Below the pieces are notes generated by a model that saw nothing but the letters and a program-made list of their open reading frames with translations, had not been told where the DNA came from and made no database searches. A stretch of 64,000 nucleotides of DNA. Origin: Ectobius pallidus (Eukaryota > Arthropoda > Insecta > Blattodea > Ectobiidae). The stretch lies in assembly GCA_964059195.1 (NCBI GenBank), contig CAXKWD010000006.1:64125073-64189072 (forward strand), written 5' to 3'. Every line of letters starts with the position of its first letter. Positions within the stretch are counted from its first letter, which is position 1. This document shows positions 34,772 through 44,733 of this stretch, piece by piece. The translations under genes and the position numbers were made by a program.

Positions 34772-36613
34772 GGATGATAACACTTACCCGTAACGACAAA
34801 CGGATGATATCACTTTTATTTATTATAATTTTAATGTTATAAATGGTAAAATGCATTTAGCCGACTTAGAGTAGAAAAATTGTAAGGATCTATTCTAAGA
34901 TACCCTAGTATACAAGATGAAATTCATTAATACTGACTTAGAGTAGTTTTCAGGGAACATCACGCGGAGATAGTTTCTTTTCATTTCCCATAATTTGATT
35001 TACTTTATGTAAGTTCGTCGAACTTTTATTACATGATTTAAAAATCTAATTTCCAGTTTCTGGTTCTGGTGTAATCGTATCAATATGATTATTCATGCAG
35101 AACTTCAGCCATGTAAACAAGGAATGATTTTAGTTAGCCATCAACTTCAAGTTTTTTAAAGGCTGTTGTAATTGTCTCGTTGATCTTCACTACTGATTTA
35201 TTCCCCCCCCCCATCGATATTAAAAATTATCCTATCAAATTGGTGACTGTAATACTCAGCGACAACTCTAAAGAGTCTTGACCAGTGAATATACATTCGG
35301 GTGTGCTCTCTAAATTATAATTATTGTTTTAGGCTATTATTTCATGTTTAGCCTTTTCCTGGAATATCTAGAGTTAGGGAGACATGCCAAAAAACTCCAT
35401 CTCCTAGCAAATGTCTCTCCGTGCAAGTGTCAACTAGCGACCGGAAGTTAGGCAAAATGCCTATTCTTAACCGTTATAGGTATCATAAAAATGACGTAAT
35501 ATAAGTTAAGTCAACTACCCTTAGAGCTCTTTTCATAAAGTTAAATCTGCCAATTTTTCCTTATTTCAACTTATGCCTGTAGGTGCCTATTTCTTCTTTT
35601 CCGAGGAAAAAACTGCTATTTTACTAAAAAATTAGATAGAATTGTTGAAACTCACGCAATTTGCATCTCATGAGTTCATGACATGTTGTACATTACTTAA
35701 ATTTACTTATACCCACTGCCAGAGGCCTTTAAAAATGATTAGGCTATTATTATTATTATTATTTTCTTTTTCACTATCAAAACAATAAATGCATCAATGA
35801 TGCCCCTCTGTTACGTCTCTGTTTTCCAGAGGGACAAAAAAAAAGTAAAAAAAAAAGCCAATCTATTATACTAACCAACCAGAACAGTTGTCAATTAACA
35901 TACAAATTGTATTTCTTGAAAATATGTATTATATAAAAATTATTAGGTCTGTGTGATGAGGTTTAAGTACCCCATTTGTCTAGTACGCCTACTTCCTGTT
36001 GAAAGTTATACGGTGCACTAATGAAACTAGGAATGTTTTAATCTATATGTATCAATACGTTACTTTAATTAAATACTGCATGATTTAAATGTTTTATTTC
36101 AATTGGTAACAAGAGACATCCAAAATGTGTTCATATTTCTCGATCTATTGTCTCCTTTAGTATGCAGCTGTAAACGTTTTAGCACCTACTTTGACTGTTT
36201 TAAAATCTATTTTACCTGCCTATTCTGAATTTTTTAAAAGCCTTTTTGCCTGCGTATTTTGAATTTTTAAGTTCGTAACATCCGGTCTCTAGTCATAATT
36301 TTCTACTACCATTTGACTGCCTAGTTACTGGTAATAATAATTATGAATACCGGTACTATACAAGTGTTAGTATTATATTGTAAACGAAACCCCATGTAAC
36401 GATATGTGATACATTAGGCTGTCTGAAGAATTAAAGAATAAAATAGAGAAACGTAAAACCCATTGGCGTCAATACAAATTAAGTCACGTACTAAGCAGGT
36501 TAAATATCGGTCCTACTTTCTAATCTCAAACGATCATTATATGATTGTTTTAATTTCAAGTGTCTGTTTCTAATTTTAGGCAATACAAATTTTTTTATTT
36601 CAGTTTTCTTGGG
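34772..36613. other. Unassigned AT-rich region
   Basis: No coding or delimited repeat sequence was found. Short poly-C (35205-35212) and (TTA)n (35746-35763) runs only. Confidence 0.45.
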
Positions 36614-36617
36614 AAGT
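36614..36617. other. Target-site duplication AAGT (left)
   Basis: It matches AAGT at 45962-45965 immediately outside the other LTR. Four base pairs, as in several gypsy lineages. Confidence 0.8.
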
Positions 36618-37845
36618 TACAGCGGTTCGGTGGAAAATGATGGTTACCTGGGCGCCACAGTATAATGCATATACTGAATATTTCTGATTTGTTGAACCCG
36701 CCTCCGGTCTGCCAGTCGATCGTTGAGCACTTCCCTCTAGCTTCAGGGTAGGGAGCGAAGAACACCTTAATATTATTGCTTGAATAATAATGCAGTTTCT
36801 TTGAACACTGAAGGAATATTCTGTTTATTCAAAGCGTTGGAAATACAAGTCCAGTCATTGACAATAATTACAAAATTTGTTTGTGAATAATTAATATTGT
36901 TACAAGTTCTCGGTAGATCGTTACTAGTGATACAATTGCTGCCGTATATGATTTTGACTAATCGCGATTGAAAGTAAGAATCATTCTAAGTCGATTAATT
37001 CCACAGCGAAAATTTTATAAGTCCAATTAATTCTGTGGGCACGCGGCCTCAAAGATAAGTAGAGTGATTGATGTAGGCACGCGGCCTCGACGTAGATTGC
37101 TGTTGACTGCTCTAGGCACGGGGCCTTGAAGTAGAGTTGAATATGACTGTTATAGGCGCGGGGCCTTGAAGTAGAGTGATTTTACAGTGCCACGTTAGGC
37201 CTAAAGAAAACTTTCTTGGACAAACATTTATCCCTACTCTTCTTAATTATTATTCGTGAATCCCGGCACGTGGTACTATAGACCAGTTCTTATTGGCAAA
37301 TCTCCCGACCAATAATAATATGTTAGTTTCCCACGGAAATCAATTGGATTTTCCCTTATTCTCAAAACCCACAACTTAGCGTCTCGGATTTCTAAGAAGG
37401 TTCGGACAGCGTGTTGTATCAGTAGCAACATCAGAAGCAAGGCTTGAACTCAATAGCCGACTTCTTAGAATTACTTAAGTGGATCAGTACCCTTTGATTA
37501 TATCTTGGGAGATTCCCGATACATTGTACCTGAGTACTGCATTGCATTATCTCGCACCCGCTAGGTCTGCTAGGGAAATTCCCAGCTATCTCTGTCTATC
37601 CACTGCAATCTCATTTTAATAGTTATTTAAAATGATGTTGTTAAACTTTTTACCTTTGCCTTCTTTCTAGTTAATAATATTTATAATGAATGTTCCGTCT
37701 TTTCACGGTCATTTTAAGACCAAACACGGGCTATGAGATTTTATGATTTTAGTTTGAATAAATTTGGGCAATTAATCTGTCATTTATTATACTTAATTTG
37801 GTTATCTTGTTTATTTCTTTTTACCGAAGTATCTGAACTGCAATA
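36618..37845 (-). repeat. 3' LTR of the gypsy-type element
   Basis: 1,228 bp, no difference from the 5' LTR found by reading. On the sense strand it begins TATTGCAGTTCAG and ends CGAACCGCTGTA, so it lacks the canonical TG...CA ends. It includes four GC-rich units (37038-37189). Confidence 0.93.
37038..37189. repeat. Four ~39 bp GC-rich tandem units within the LTR
   Basis: Each unit contains GGC(A/G)CG(C/G)GGCCT followed by TAGA and AT-rich spacer. The same block is in the other LTR at 45154-45305. This is a likely U3 enhancer-like array, by analogy with other LTRs. Confidence 0.75.
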
Positions 37846-38661
37846 TATGCCCCAGTCTATTAAGACAGGAATCATCATAGCCTATGATTGACTTACTGGC
37901 TGAATATACTGCATCTCTCCACAAAATATTATACCTTATTTTCCTCCAGTGTTGCAACTATCTTACACAAATACATAAGTAATTTAATTCCTATCCTGAC
38001 ACGAGACTTCACCTTAAATCCTGTCCCACATGTACAAGTTTTCTGACCCTATCACATTCATGCCTTCATACATCTTGCGGTTTTCTGTAGTGTTACGTTG
38101 TTTGTACGTATTACTTGATTTATTGCATGACCAAGACATTACAACAAAATTTTACGTAAACACCATAAATTTACCGATATACCCTCGTGAGACCATGAAA
38201 ATTAAGCTCAAGCAGTTCTCACTGAAATTTTATAAAATATATTGAATGCATAAACAAAAACACTTTTTTTTTTATATTGAGACTTTGACAAGGTCGATCA
38301 AGCAGTTCTCACTACACCTACACTATATTATAAAGAAGGCATAAAAACACTTTTTCATGAGGCTATGACAAGGTCGATCAATCAGTTCTCACTACTATTA
38401 CACTATGTTATAAAGAATGTATAAAAACACTTTTTTTTTTTTTTATGACAAGGGCGCTCATTCAGCCCTCACCGCAATTTCAATACAATATATTGCAATG
38501 CAAAATACACACGCATATTTTACTCTCATTCATACCCATTCCTCTAATCCTAAACCTATGTGGAACTGATAACCTATCATGCCAGTAGCTATTTTACCGC
38601 GTAAAATATACATTACAGGTTATAGGCCTACATTATTCCAGCTCAGTACAATGCATTTCGA
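37846..38661 (-). other. 3' untranslated region between pol and 3' LTR
   Basis: Non-coding. The tract just upstream of the LTR on the sense strand (AGACTGGGGCATA) is a weak polypurine-tract candidate. No env-like frame is present. Confidence 0.6.
38197..38526. repeat. 80 bp tandem repeat, three to four copies, in element 3' UTR
   Basis: GACAAGGTCGATCAA-CAGTTCTCAC recurs at 38287 and 38367, and diverged as GACAAGGGCGCTCATTCAGC at 38447. A partial first unit lies near 38200. Each ends with CATAAAAACAC and a T run. Confidence 0.85.
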
Positions 38662-41600
38662 TTATTCTGCCCTTATGTATGGTTTAATGAAGGACAGGTT
38701 GTATCTTCCTACAATTCTGTCTTTTTCCGGGTCGTATGCCTCTACTGTAATTCCGTTAAAAACTTGGGTGACTTGGTACGGTCCGTCGTACAATAAATTC
38801 ATCTTTGCATACTCCTTTCTTAGTGCGCTGGATAAGTTCTTCCTTTTTACCATTATTTCTTCCCCTATCTGAGGTAGCCACACAGTTTTGTGTCTCTTTG
38901 CTTTGCTTCTCCTCTTCTCGTTCTTCTTGCGGATTCTCTCTACGACCCGCTTACAAATTTCCTCCATAGTCTCGCCATTTTGGTCGTAATCCAGCGCCTC
39001 AGGCATCCCTTTTACCAGTTCTTTAGGCTCACCCCCAGTCATCAATCGAAATGGCTCTATCCCTGTTATTGGGTTGACTGTGTGGTTCAGAATATCTTCG
39101 ATTTTCTGGCAATATGGTACCCAGGCTGAATGCTTCCTGTGACACAGCGCCCTAAGATACAGTGACACATTTCTGAGTTCCCGCTCACTCCGGTTCCCCT
39201 CGGGATGATATTTTGATACCTTATATACCTTCACTCCATGTTTATTTAACACGTTCTTAAACCTCTCACCTGTGAAAGGCGCTCCGTTGTCCGAAATTAG
39301 ATTTTGGATGGGGCCATAGGTCGGAATAAAATCCCCTGTAAGTTTCCTGAGGCATTGGATACGGTCTGCTCTTGTCACTGGGTAGAGTTTTACGAAATGA
39401 GTAAAAATGTCTACCACTATAAAGATATACTTCATCCCGAATCTCCCAGTGGGAATCGGTCCATGGTAGTCTATAGCTATTAAGCTCCCTTTTTCTTCCC
39501 TTGTGATCGTCAAAGGAGGCCGATCAAACTTCTTATTTAGCGGTTTTACCCTCTGGCATAGATCACAGCTGCTTATGAATTTTCTTACTTTCCGTCCCAA
39601 GTTCTTAATGTACACCCTCGCAGATATATAAAGCATCACCCTCTCCGTTCCACTGTGGCCTAAAACTGTATGGACAGTACTGATGATGTTTGTTTCTATT
39701 TCTCGGGGCACATAAATTAGCCATTTCTTGACGTCCTGCCCACATAATTTATATATTACATCATCGATGCACCTGTATTTTAGCTTTGTCTTATTTGCGT
39801 CATCTTCAATAGGCCTACTCAGTTCATTAATTACTCGTGCTATTTCTGTGTCTTGTCTCTGTAACTCTACAATATTCGCAAAGTTCGCTTTTAAGGATGG
39901 TTCCCTTATTAGGCGTACCGGCATCACTTCGATAGGCCTATTTGACGATTGCTGGTTCTCCGGTATTTCCTCCTTCATTCTAGAGAGATAGTCACACAGA
40001 ATATTTTCCTTCCCAGGCACGTGCCTTATCTCAATGTCATATTGGCTAATTTCGTGAATGATTCTGCTTATTTTACTATTACTCAATCTGCATTTATTTA
40101 TGAAAGTGAGGCTAACGTGGTCTGTGTACACGATAACATGCCTGTTGAAGATGTACCTATTGAATCTTGTGAGCCCAAAGTACACCCCTAAAATCTCTAA
40201 TAGAGTAACTGATCCATGTGATTCCAACTCGCTAAGGGCCCTGGAGGCCACAGCTATAATATGCTTAGTTCCATCGTTATGCTCCTGCATAAGCGCACAG
40301 CCAATTGCATTACTCGAAGAGTCCGTGTATAGAATGTATTGTAGGTCCTGTTTAGGCCGTTCTAATAGGATAGATTCCTGGAAAGCCCTTTTTATACTTA
40401 TAAAAGCTCTGTCTTCCACATCTCCCCATTTGAACCTTTTAGATTTGCTACTCAAGAGCTTTCTGATGGGTGTAATAAGCTCCGCATAACCAGGAATAAA
40501 GCGTGATTGGTAGTTGAAAATGCCTAATAGCTTTCTAACTTGCTTTACGCTAGTAGGCCTAGGAATGTTCCTTATTGCTTCAATCCTCTCCGGATCAGCC
40601 CTTACGCCATTCTCCGATATAATGTACCCGAGAAACTTAACCTCTTTTCTCATGAGAAAGACTTTCTTCGGGTTTACAGACATTCCGAACCTCAGAAATG
40701 TTCCTAATACATTATCCAGTTGTCTCACGTGTTCTTCAAAGTCTATTGTATGAATCAGGTAGTCGTCAACAAATGACGTCACACAGGAGCCTTGCCCATC
40801 CGGAAACATTATTTTCAACGCTCTCAGTAGCGCACTGCCCGAGGTTTTGACTCCAAACGCGCAGCGGCAATATTCGTACGTAACACCACAATGGTTGAAT
40901 GCGCAATATTGTCTGTCTTCTTCTCTTAACTCTATCTGCCAAAAACTTGACGTCAAATCAATACTGCTAAAAAATTTTGAGTCTCCCATTTTGGCAAGTA
41001 AATCTTCTACTGGCTCCGCCCGGAATTGATCTGGTTCTATATATAGGTTAGTATGCCTCGAGTCCAGGGTTAAACGTAGCTTTCCATTCGCTTTCACGAC
41101 CCAACAAATCGGATTCAAATACTTTGAGTCCGATACTCTAATAATATTCGCATCTAGCATGGATTTTATTAGCTTATCGGCTTCATCCCTCATTGAAATT
41201 GGTACAGGCCTACTCTTATAGCGACGCTCAGGAATTTCTTGTTTTAATTTAAATTTGTGTTGGTAACCCCGAAATAGGCCTGGAGTTGAACTGAACACTG
41301 ATTTGTTCTTATATAGCATGTTATATAAAGTCGACTTTTGACCCTCTGACAGCACATCAATTTCTTCTACTTTCTCCCTGAGAATTAATTCGATATCAAC
41401 ATTTTCCTCTTCATTTCTTCCATTCTGACTAATGTTAGTAAAATTCGCGTGTACCGTTTCACATTCATTTTCATCTACATAATTATTAGAACCCTTAATG
41501 CACAAATGATCATATTCTTCGTCCTCCCAAACAATATCAGATTCCATTCCCTGTAACTCTGCGACACTTTCGTCACAATCAGCCTCATTATCACCTTCAT

Positions 41601-42279
41601 ATATAAATACGGCCGGTTTAATTCCCATAGGCCTATATTCGTCGATACTATTTCCCTCTTGTACTACAACTGATTCCACCACGAAAGGCTCGCGTAATAA
41701 TACATCTTCATTTTGGCACTCCAACTCCTTAGTAATTATATTCTCATTAGATAAAAACGGTACACGTAACTTTTCTTTCTCATCTAATTCCATTTCTACC
41801 CAATTTTCTTCAAAATTTATTCTCATTAGTTGATCTGTCATAGAATCACAACCCAGAATTAATTTATGTGCTAAATGTTTTATTGTCAAAAAGTAGACTT
41901 CTAACTTCTTTCCCTCAATTTCCAACGGCAACATACACTGATGCTCAATTTTATGGGATTTGGCACCAATGGCAGTTTGTGCGTATAGGCCATGTACTTT
42001 CAATTCCTGAACGCGCACTCTTGCTGCTTTCAGCGTTTCATAGAATTTTTCGTTTATTAGAGAAAAAGTACAGCCAGTGTCCACCAACATATCGACTTCA
42101 AATTGGTCTATTTTTACCCTTATTAATGGCGGATATGTGGGTGTTATACCCTCTCTATTTGCACATCCTACTACGCACCCCTTCTCTCGTGTTTTATTTT
42201 CATTATTAGGTCTTTTTAATCCTTGTAATCCCTCGGTCTGTGTGACGTCATTTCGACCTCCAAATGCGTCTCCTAATAG
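38662..42279 (-). CDS. pol: Gypsy-type pol polyprotein (protease, RT, RNase H, integrase)
   Basis: The frame is open from 42312 and, after a minus-one shift at 42279-42285, is read from 42279. Numbering from the ATG at 42090 (1,142 residues), the landmarks are as follows. Protease active site DTG is at 4-6. RT motif A is SSIDLTSSFWQI (D378) and the catalytic box is FVDD at 440-443. RNase H acids are D590, E632, D657 and D700. The integrase zinc module is H807, H812, C842, C845, with the catalytic triad D874, D934 and E969. A GPY/F-like module (YDGPYQVTQVFNG) lies near 1101. No stop or frameshift interrupts it. Protease lies right at the ATG, so translation from that ATG would leave little sequence ahead of it; expression as a Gag-Pol fusion fits better. 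It would carry out replication and integration of the element. Confidence 0.95.
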   Translation of the reverse strand, partial: LLGDAFGGRNDVTQTEGLQGLKRPNNENKTREKGCVVGCANREGITPTYPPLIRVKIDQFEVDMLVDTGCTFSLINEKFYETLKAARVRVQELKVHGLYAQTAIGAKSHKIEHQCMLPLEIEGKKLEVYFLTIKHLAHKLILGCDSMTDQLMRINFEENWVEMELDEKEKLRVPFLSNENIITKELECQNEDVLLREPFVVESVVVQEGNSIDEYRPMGIKPAVFIYEGDNEADCDESVAELQGMESDIVWEDEEYDHLCIKGSNNYVDENECETVHANFTNISQNGRNEEENVDIELILREKVEEIDVLSEGQKSTLYNMLYKNKSVFSSTPGLFRGYQHKFKLKQEIPERRYKSRPVPISMRDEADKLIKSMLDANIIRVSDSKYLNPICWVVKANGKLRLTLDSRHTNLYIEPDQFRAEPVEDLLAKMGDSKFFSSIDLTSSFWQIELREEDRQYCAFNHCGVTYEYCRCAFGVKTSGSALLRALKIMFPDGQGSCVTSFVDDYLIHTIDFEEHVRQLDNVLGTFLRFGMSVNPKKVFLMRKEVKFLGYIISENGVRADPERIEAIRNIPRPTSVKQVRKLLGIFNYQSRFIPGYAELITPIRKLLSSKSKRFKWGDVEDRAFISIKRAFQESILLERPKQDLQYILYTDSSSNAIGCALMQEHNDGTKHIIAVASRALSELESHGSVTLLEILGVYFGLTRFNRYIFNRHVIVYTDHVSLTFINKCRLSNSKISRIIHEISQYDIEIRHVPGKENILCDYLSRMKEEIPENQQSSNRPIEVMPVRLIREPSLKANFANIVELQRQDTEIARVINELSRPIEDDANKTKLKYRCIDDVIYKLCGQDVKKWLIYVPREIETNIISTVHTVLGHSGTERVMLYISARVYIKNLGRKVRKFISSCDLCQRVKPLNKKFDRPPLTITREEKGSLIAIDYHGPIPTGRFGMKYIFIVVDIFTHFVKLYPVTRADRIQCLRKLTGDFIPTYGPIQNLISDNGAPFTGERFKNVLNKHGVKVYKVSKYHPEGNRSERELRNVSLYLRALCHRKHSAWVPYCQKIEDILNHTVNPITGIEPFRLMTGGEPKELVKGMPEALDYDQNGETMEEICKRVVERIRKKNEKRRSKAKRHKTVWLPQIGEEIMVKRKNLSSALRKEYAKMNLLYDGPYQVTQVFNGITVEAYDPEKDRIVGRYNLSFIKPYIRAE

Positions 42280-44153
42280 TTTAAAGGCCTGTCTTGCGCT
42301 ACATGCCTTTCGTCATTTCTGTGACGAATGTCTCCCTGAATATCATTGTGGTTTCCCGTGCTATGCGCCTGATTCCTTTCACCTTCTATGTTAATGTCCC
42401 CCTGGTTTTCTGGAATTCGTTCTCCTACTTCGTTCTGCATCCTGCCATGAAATCGAACATTATTTACTTGTCTGTCTTGAGGCCTATTCTCTTGATTATT
42501 TCCCCTCCAGTTTTGGTTCCCATTATTTCTATATGAGTTATTATTAGGGGGTCCTCTGTTCGATTCCGCATTTCTGTTGGCATGTCCTTGGTTCCATCTA
42601 CCTCTGTCATTATTTGGACCTCCTCTCGTATCTTGATTCATTTGCATATTATCCGGTCCATTTTGTCTCCTATTATCGCTACGTTCTTCTCTGTTAGTTC
42701 CTACTTCGAAACTAGATAATAACTCCAAAGCCTTGCTATAAGTTTGGGGACATGATACTATAAGCAGGTTACATATTTCCGGCTGAAAATGTCTCGTCAC
42801 AAGCTGAATGGCCTCGCGTTCTGGCATTCCGGGGTCTAGTAGCTTGATTAGGCCTATAACTCTTAGGAAATGGTCCGATAGAGAGACGTTGCCCCTATGT
42901 GAATATCTCCCATTATAGACCTCATTTCTAGCTAAAGCTCTCTTCGCCTCACCCCAATATCTTGCTAAGAATAACTGCTTAAAATCCTCATAGTTGCACT
43001 CCGGGTGTACTGTAAGTTCAAACCACTCTTTTGTTTTTCCTTTTAAGGCTCTACCGAGGATCAACATTTTGTACTGAGATGGAATAGACCGTAAAGTAAA
43101 ATATTCTTCAACAGATTTCAAGAAGCTCTGAGGGCTCGTGTTGCTCTCATTGAAGCTGGGAAGTGATACCTCATTTCCTATTAAATTACATATATTAATC
43201 CTATTATCGCTAACTACCGGCATGCTGGTGGCTACCGTCTCGTGTACTGTATTACAGGACTCATTTGCAACACTAGGAGGCCTATATGTATTTCCTATTC
43301 CATTGCATATACTCTCACTACAATTTACAGCATAGTTATTTGCTACAGGCCTACGATTTTCGACCTCTTTAGCTACCGTGCTTACTTCTTTAGAGATTTC
43401 CCCTATTTTCTCAGCTAATATATTTTCTAAATGCACTACCTTGTCATTTACTTCTGAGATTTTATCTCCTAACCCTACTTTTACTTTTCCCACCTGAGTC
43501 TCCATATTCTTTTTCAAGCTAGACTCCGATTTCTGTATTTCCTTCTCCAAAATTTTCCTTTCATTGAATAATTTTTCTTCATATTTCTTGCCCTGAATCT
43601 CTATTTTCCGATCTACCGATGCCATATTAGCCTCTAATTCAGACCTAATTTCCCCTTGACTTTCACTAATTTCTTGCCTCATTGCTTTTTCACTTTCTTG
43701 AAGTTCCCTACAGAATTCTCCCCTGATTTCGTTGCATAAGTTAGATTGGACCTCTTTTATATTATTTAGTTCCTTCTCAAGCCTATTTATATTCTGTCTA
43801 TTTTCTTGGCTCGATTGTTCTATCCTATCTCCCAGTTTCTCTATCTTTTCCCCAGCTTCATTACTCGATTTTTCTAATCCCTTCATCATAGCTTCCTTAG
43901 ATTCCCTCATCATAGCTATCAAATATGCAATAGAATTCGGGTCTATGGTTTGATTTATTTCCCTAGGCCTATGTTCAGTTACACTCTCACTCTCAGTTAG
44001 CTGAATATTTGTTGCATTATTTTTCTCCCTATTATCACCTCCCTGCTCCAAAACCCCGTCACCTGTCGCGACACTGTTCTCATTGTTAATCTCCATTCTA
44101 CAATTATTTATTTCCTCACCAGTAAGCAAGTCGTGCCCCTCTCCACCTTCCAT
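42273..44153 (-). CDS. gag: Gypsy-type Gag with long coiled coil, no zinc knuckle
   Basis: The frame is open from 44222. I chose the ATG at 44153 because its context (AAT-ATG-G, A at -3) is better than that of the ATG at 44195; codons above that have no ATG. About 626 residues result. After an acidic N-terminus there is a charged heptad-rich coiled coil (roughly residues 80-270 from this start). A capsid-like region follows around 330-490 (SFLKSVEEYFTLRSIP, ALKGKTKEWFELTVHP, FKQLFLARYWG, LLDPGMPEREAIQLV), typical of retrotransposon Gag. The tail is rich in Asn, Arg, Gly and Gln and could bind RNA. No CCHC knuckle is visible, which is unusual but known in some gypsy lineages. It ends at TAG (42273-42275), two codons after the slippery site. 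Confidence 0.93.
   Translation of the reverse strand: MEGGEGHDLLTGEEINNCRMEINNENSVATGDGVLEQGGDNREKNNATNIQLTESESVTEHRPREINQTIDPNSIAYLIAMMRESKEAMMKGLEKSSNEAGEKIEKLGDRIEQSSQENRQNINRLEKELNNIKEVQSNLCNEIRGEFCRELQESEKAMRQEISESQGEIRSELEANMASVDRKIEIQGKKYEEKLFNERKILEKEIQKSESSLKKNMETQVGKVKVGLGDKISEVNDKVVHLENILAEKIGEISKEVSTVAKEVENRRPVANNYAVNCSESICNGIGNTYRPPSVANESCNTVHETVATSMPVVSDNRINICNLIGNEVSLPSFNESNTSPQSFLKSVEEYFTLRSIPSQYKMLILGRALKGKTKEWFELTVHPECNYEDFKQLFLARYWGEAKRALARNEVYNGRYSHRGNVSLSDHFLRVIGLIKLLDPGMPEREAIQLVTRHFQPEICNLLIVSCPQTYSKALELLSSFEVGTNREERSDNRRQNGPDNMQMNQDTRGGPNNDRGRWNQGHANRNAESNRGPPNNNSYRNNGNQNWRGNNQENRPQDRQVNNVRFHGRMQNEVGERIPENQGDINIEGERNQAHSTGNHNDIQGDIRHRNDERHVAQDRPLNY
42279..42285 (-). 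promoter_or_regulatory. Minus-one ribosomal frameshift slippery site U UUA AAC
   Basis: In the gag frame the last codons are CCT TTA AAC TAT TAG. T TTA AAC is a perfect X XXY YYZ heptamer in the correct phase. The pol frame is minus one to gag and overlaps it from 42312 to 42273. Downstream, GGTC...GACC and GACGTC could form short stems, but no strong pseudoknot is evident by eye. Confidence 0.85.
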
Positions 44154-44713
44154 ATTAATTTTATTCCTAGTAACTTTTCCGTTTCTAAGCCACATACATA
44201 AATTATAAGGGTACTGATACACTCTTACGATCTACCTTACCTTTGGTTAAGAAGTTCAACATATAATGCATAACATGTATAATTATACCCTTGCACAATA
44301 AATATTCGATATGCCTGAGTTCTTTTAATTTGAAAAAGATTTTATTTTACTTGAATTTATTCTTTAATTTACTTAGTGAGTTTCAGTTTAATTTTACTTT
44401 GATCTTAAATTGCAAACTTTTTAAAAAAAAATATTATTTGATGTCAGGCTTACTAATTTATTTAATTAATATTTACTGTTTCTTAAATTATTGATAATAA
44501 AATTGTTTACTTTACTGAAACTCTATGTATATTTAAGTTCTTATCTGTTGGTGATTTTTGATGTTTTCTGCGGCGGTCTCCGGAACTGATGTACCACGAT
44601 CTTGAATTCCAGCGGTGCCTTTACGGGTGACGTTCTAGAAATTCTGCGGTGTCTTCCTTCCGTTTTGGGATGATTTTTGAAGTTGGTGATCCTTGATGTC
44701 CAGCTTCACTCGT
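44154..44713 (-). other. Leader between primer-binding site and gag
   Basis: About 560 bp with no supported frame in sense orientation. It probably holds the dimerisation and packaging signals, by analogy with other elements. Confidence 0.6.
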
Positions 44714-44731
44714 GCCCCACGTTGGGCGCCA
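44714..44731 (-). other. tRNA-Lys(CUU) primer-binding site
   Basis: Sense strand TGGCGCCCAACGTGGGGC is complementary to the 3' end of animal tRNA-Lys(CUU), including the CCA. It lies two bases (CA) inside the 5' LTR boundary at 44734. Confidence 0.88.
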
Positions 44732-44733
44732 TG

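Noticed and set aside
38662..38872. An env gene downstream of pol
   Set aside because: No frame of adequate length, signal peptide or membrane segment exists between pol and the 3' LTR.
39728..41029. Several 60-140 codon frames on the plus strand
   Set aside because: Antisense shadows of the retrotransposon pol gene.
42077..43953. Plus-strand frames opposite gag
   Set aside because: Antisense shadows of the gag and leader region.
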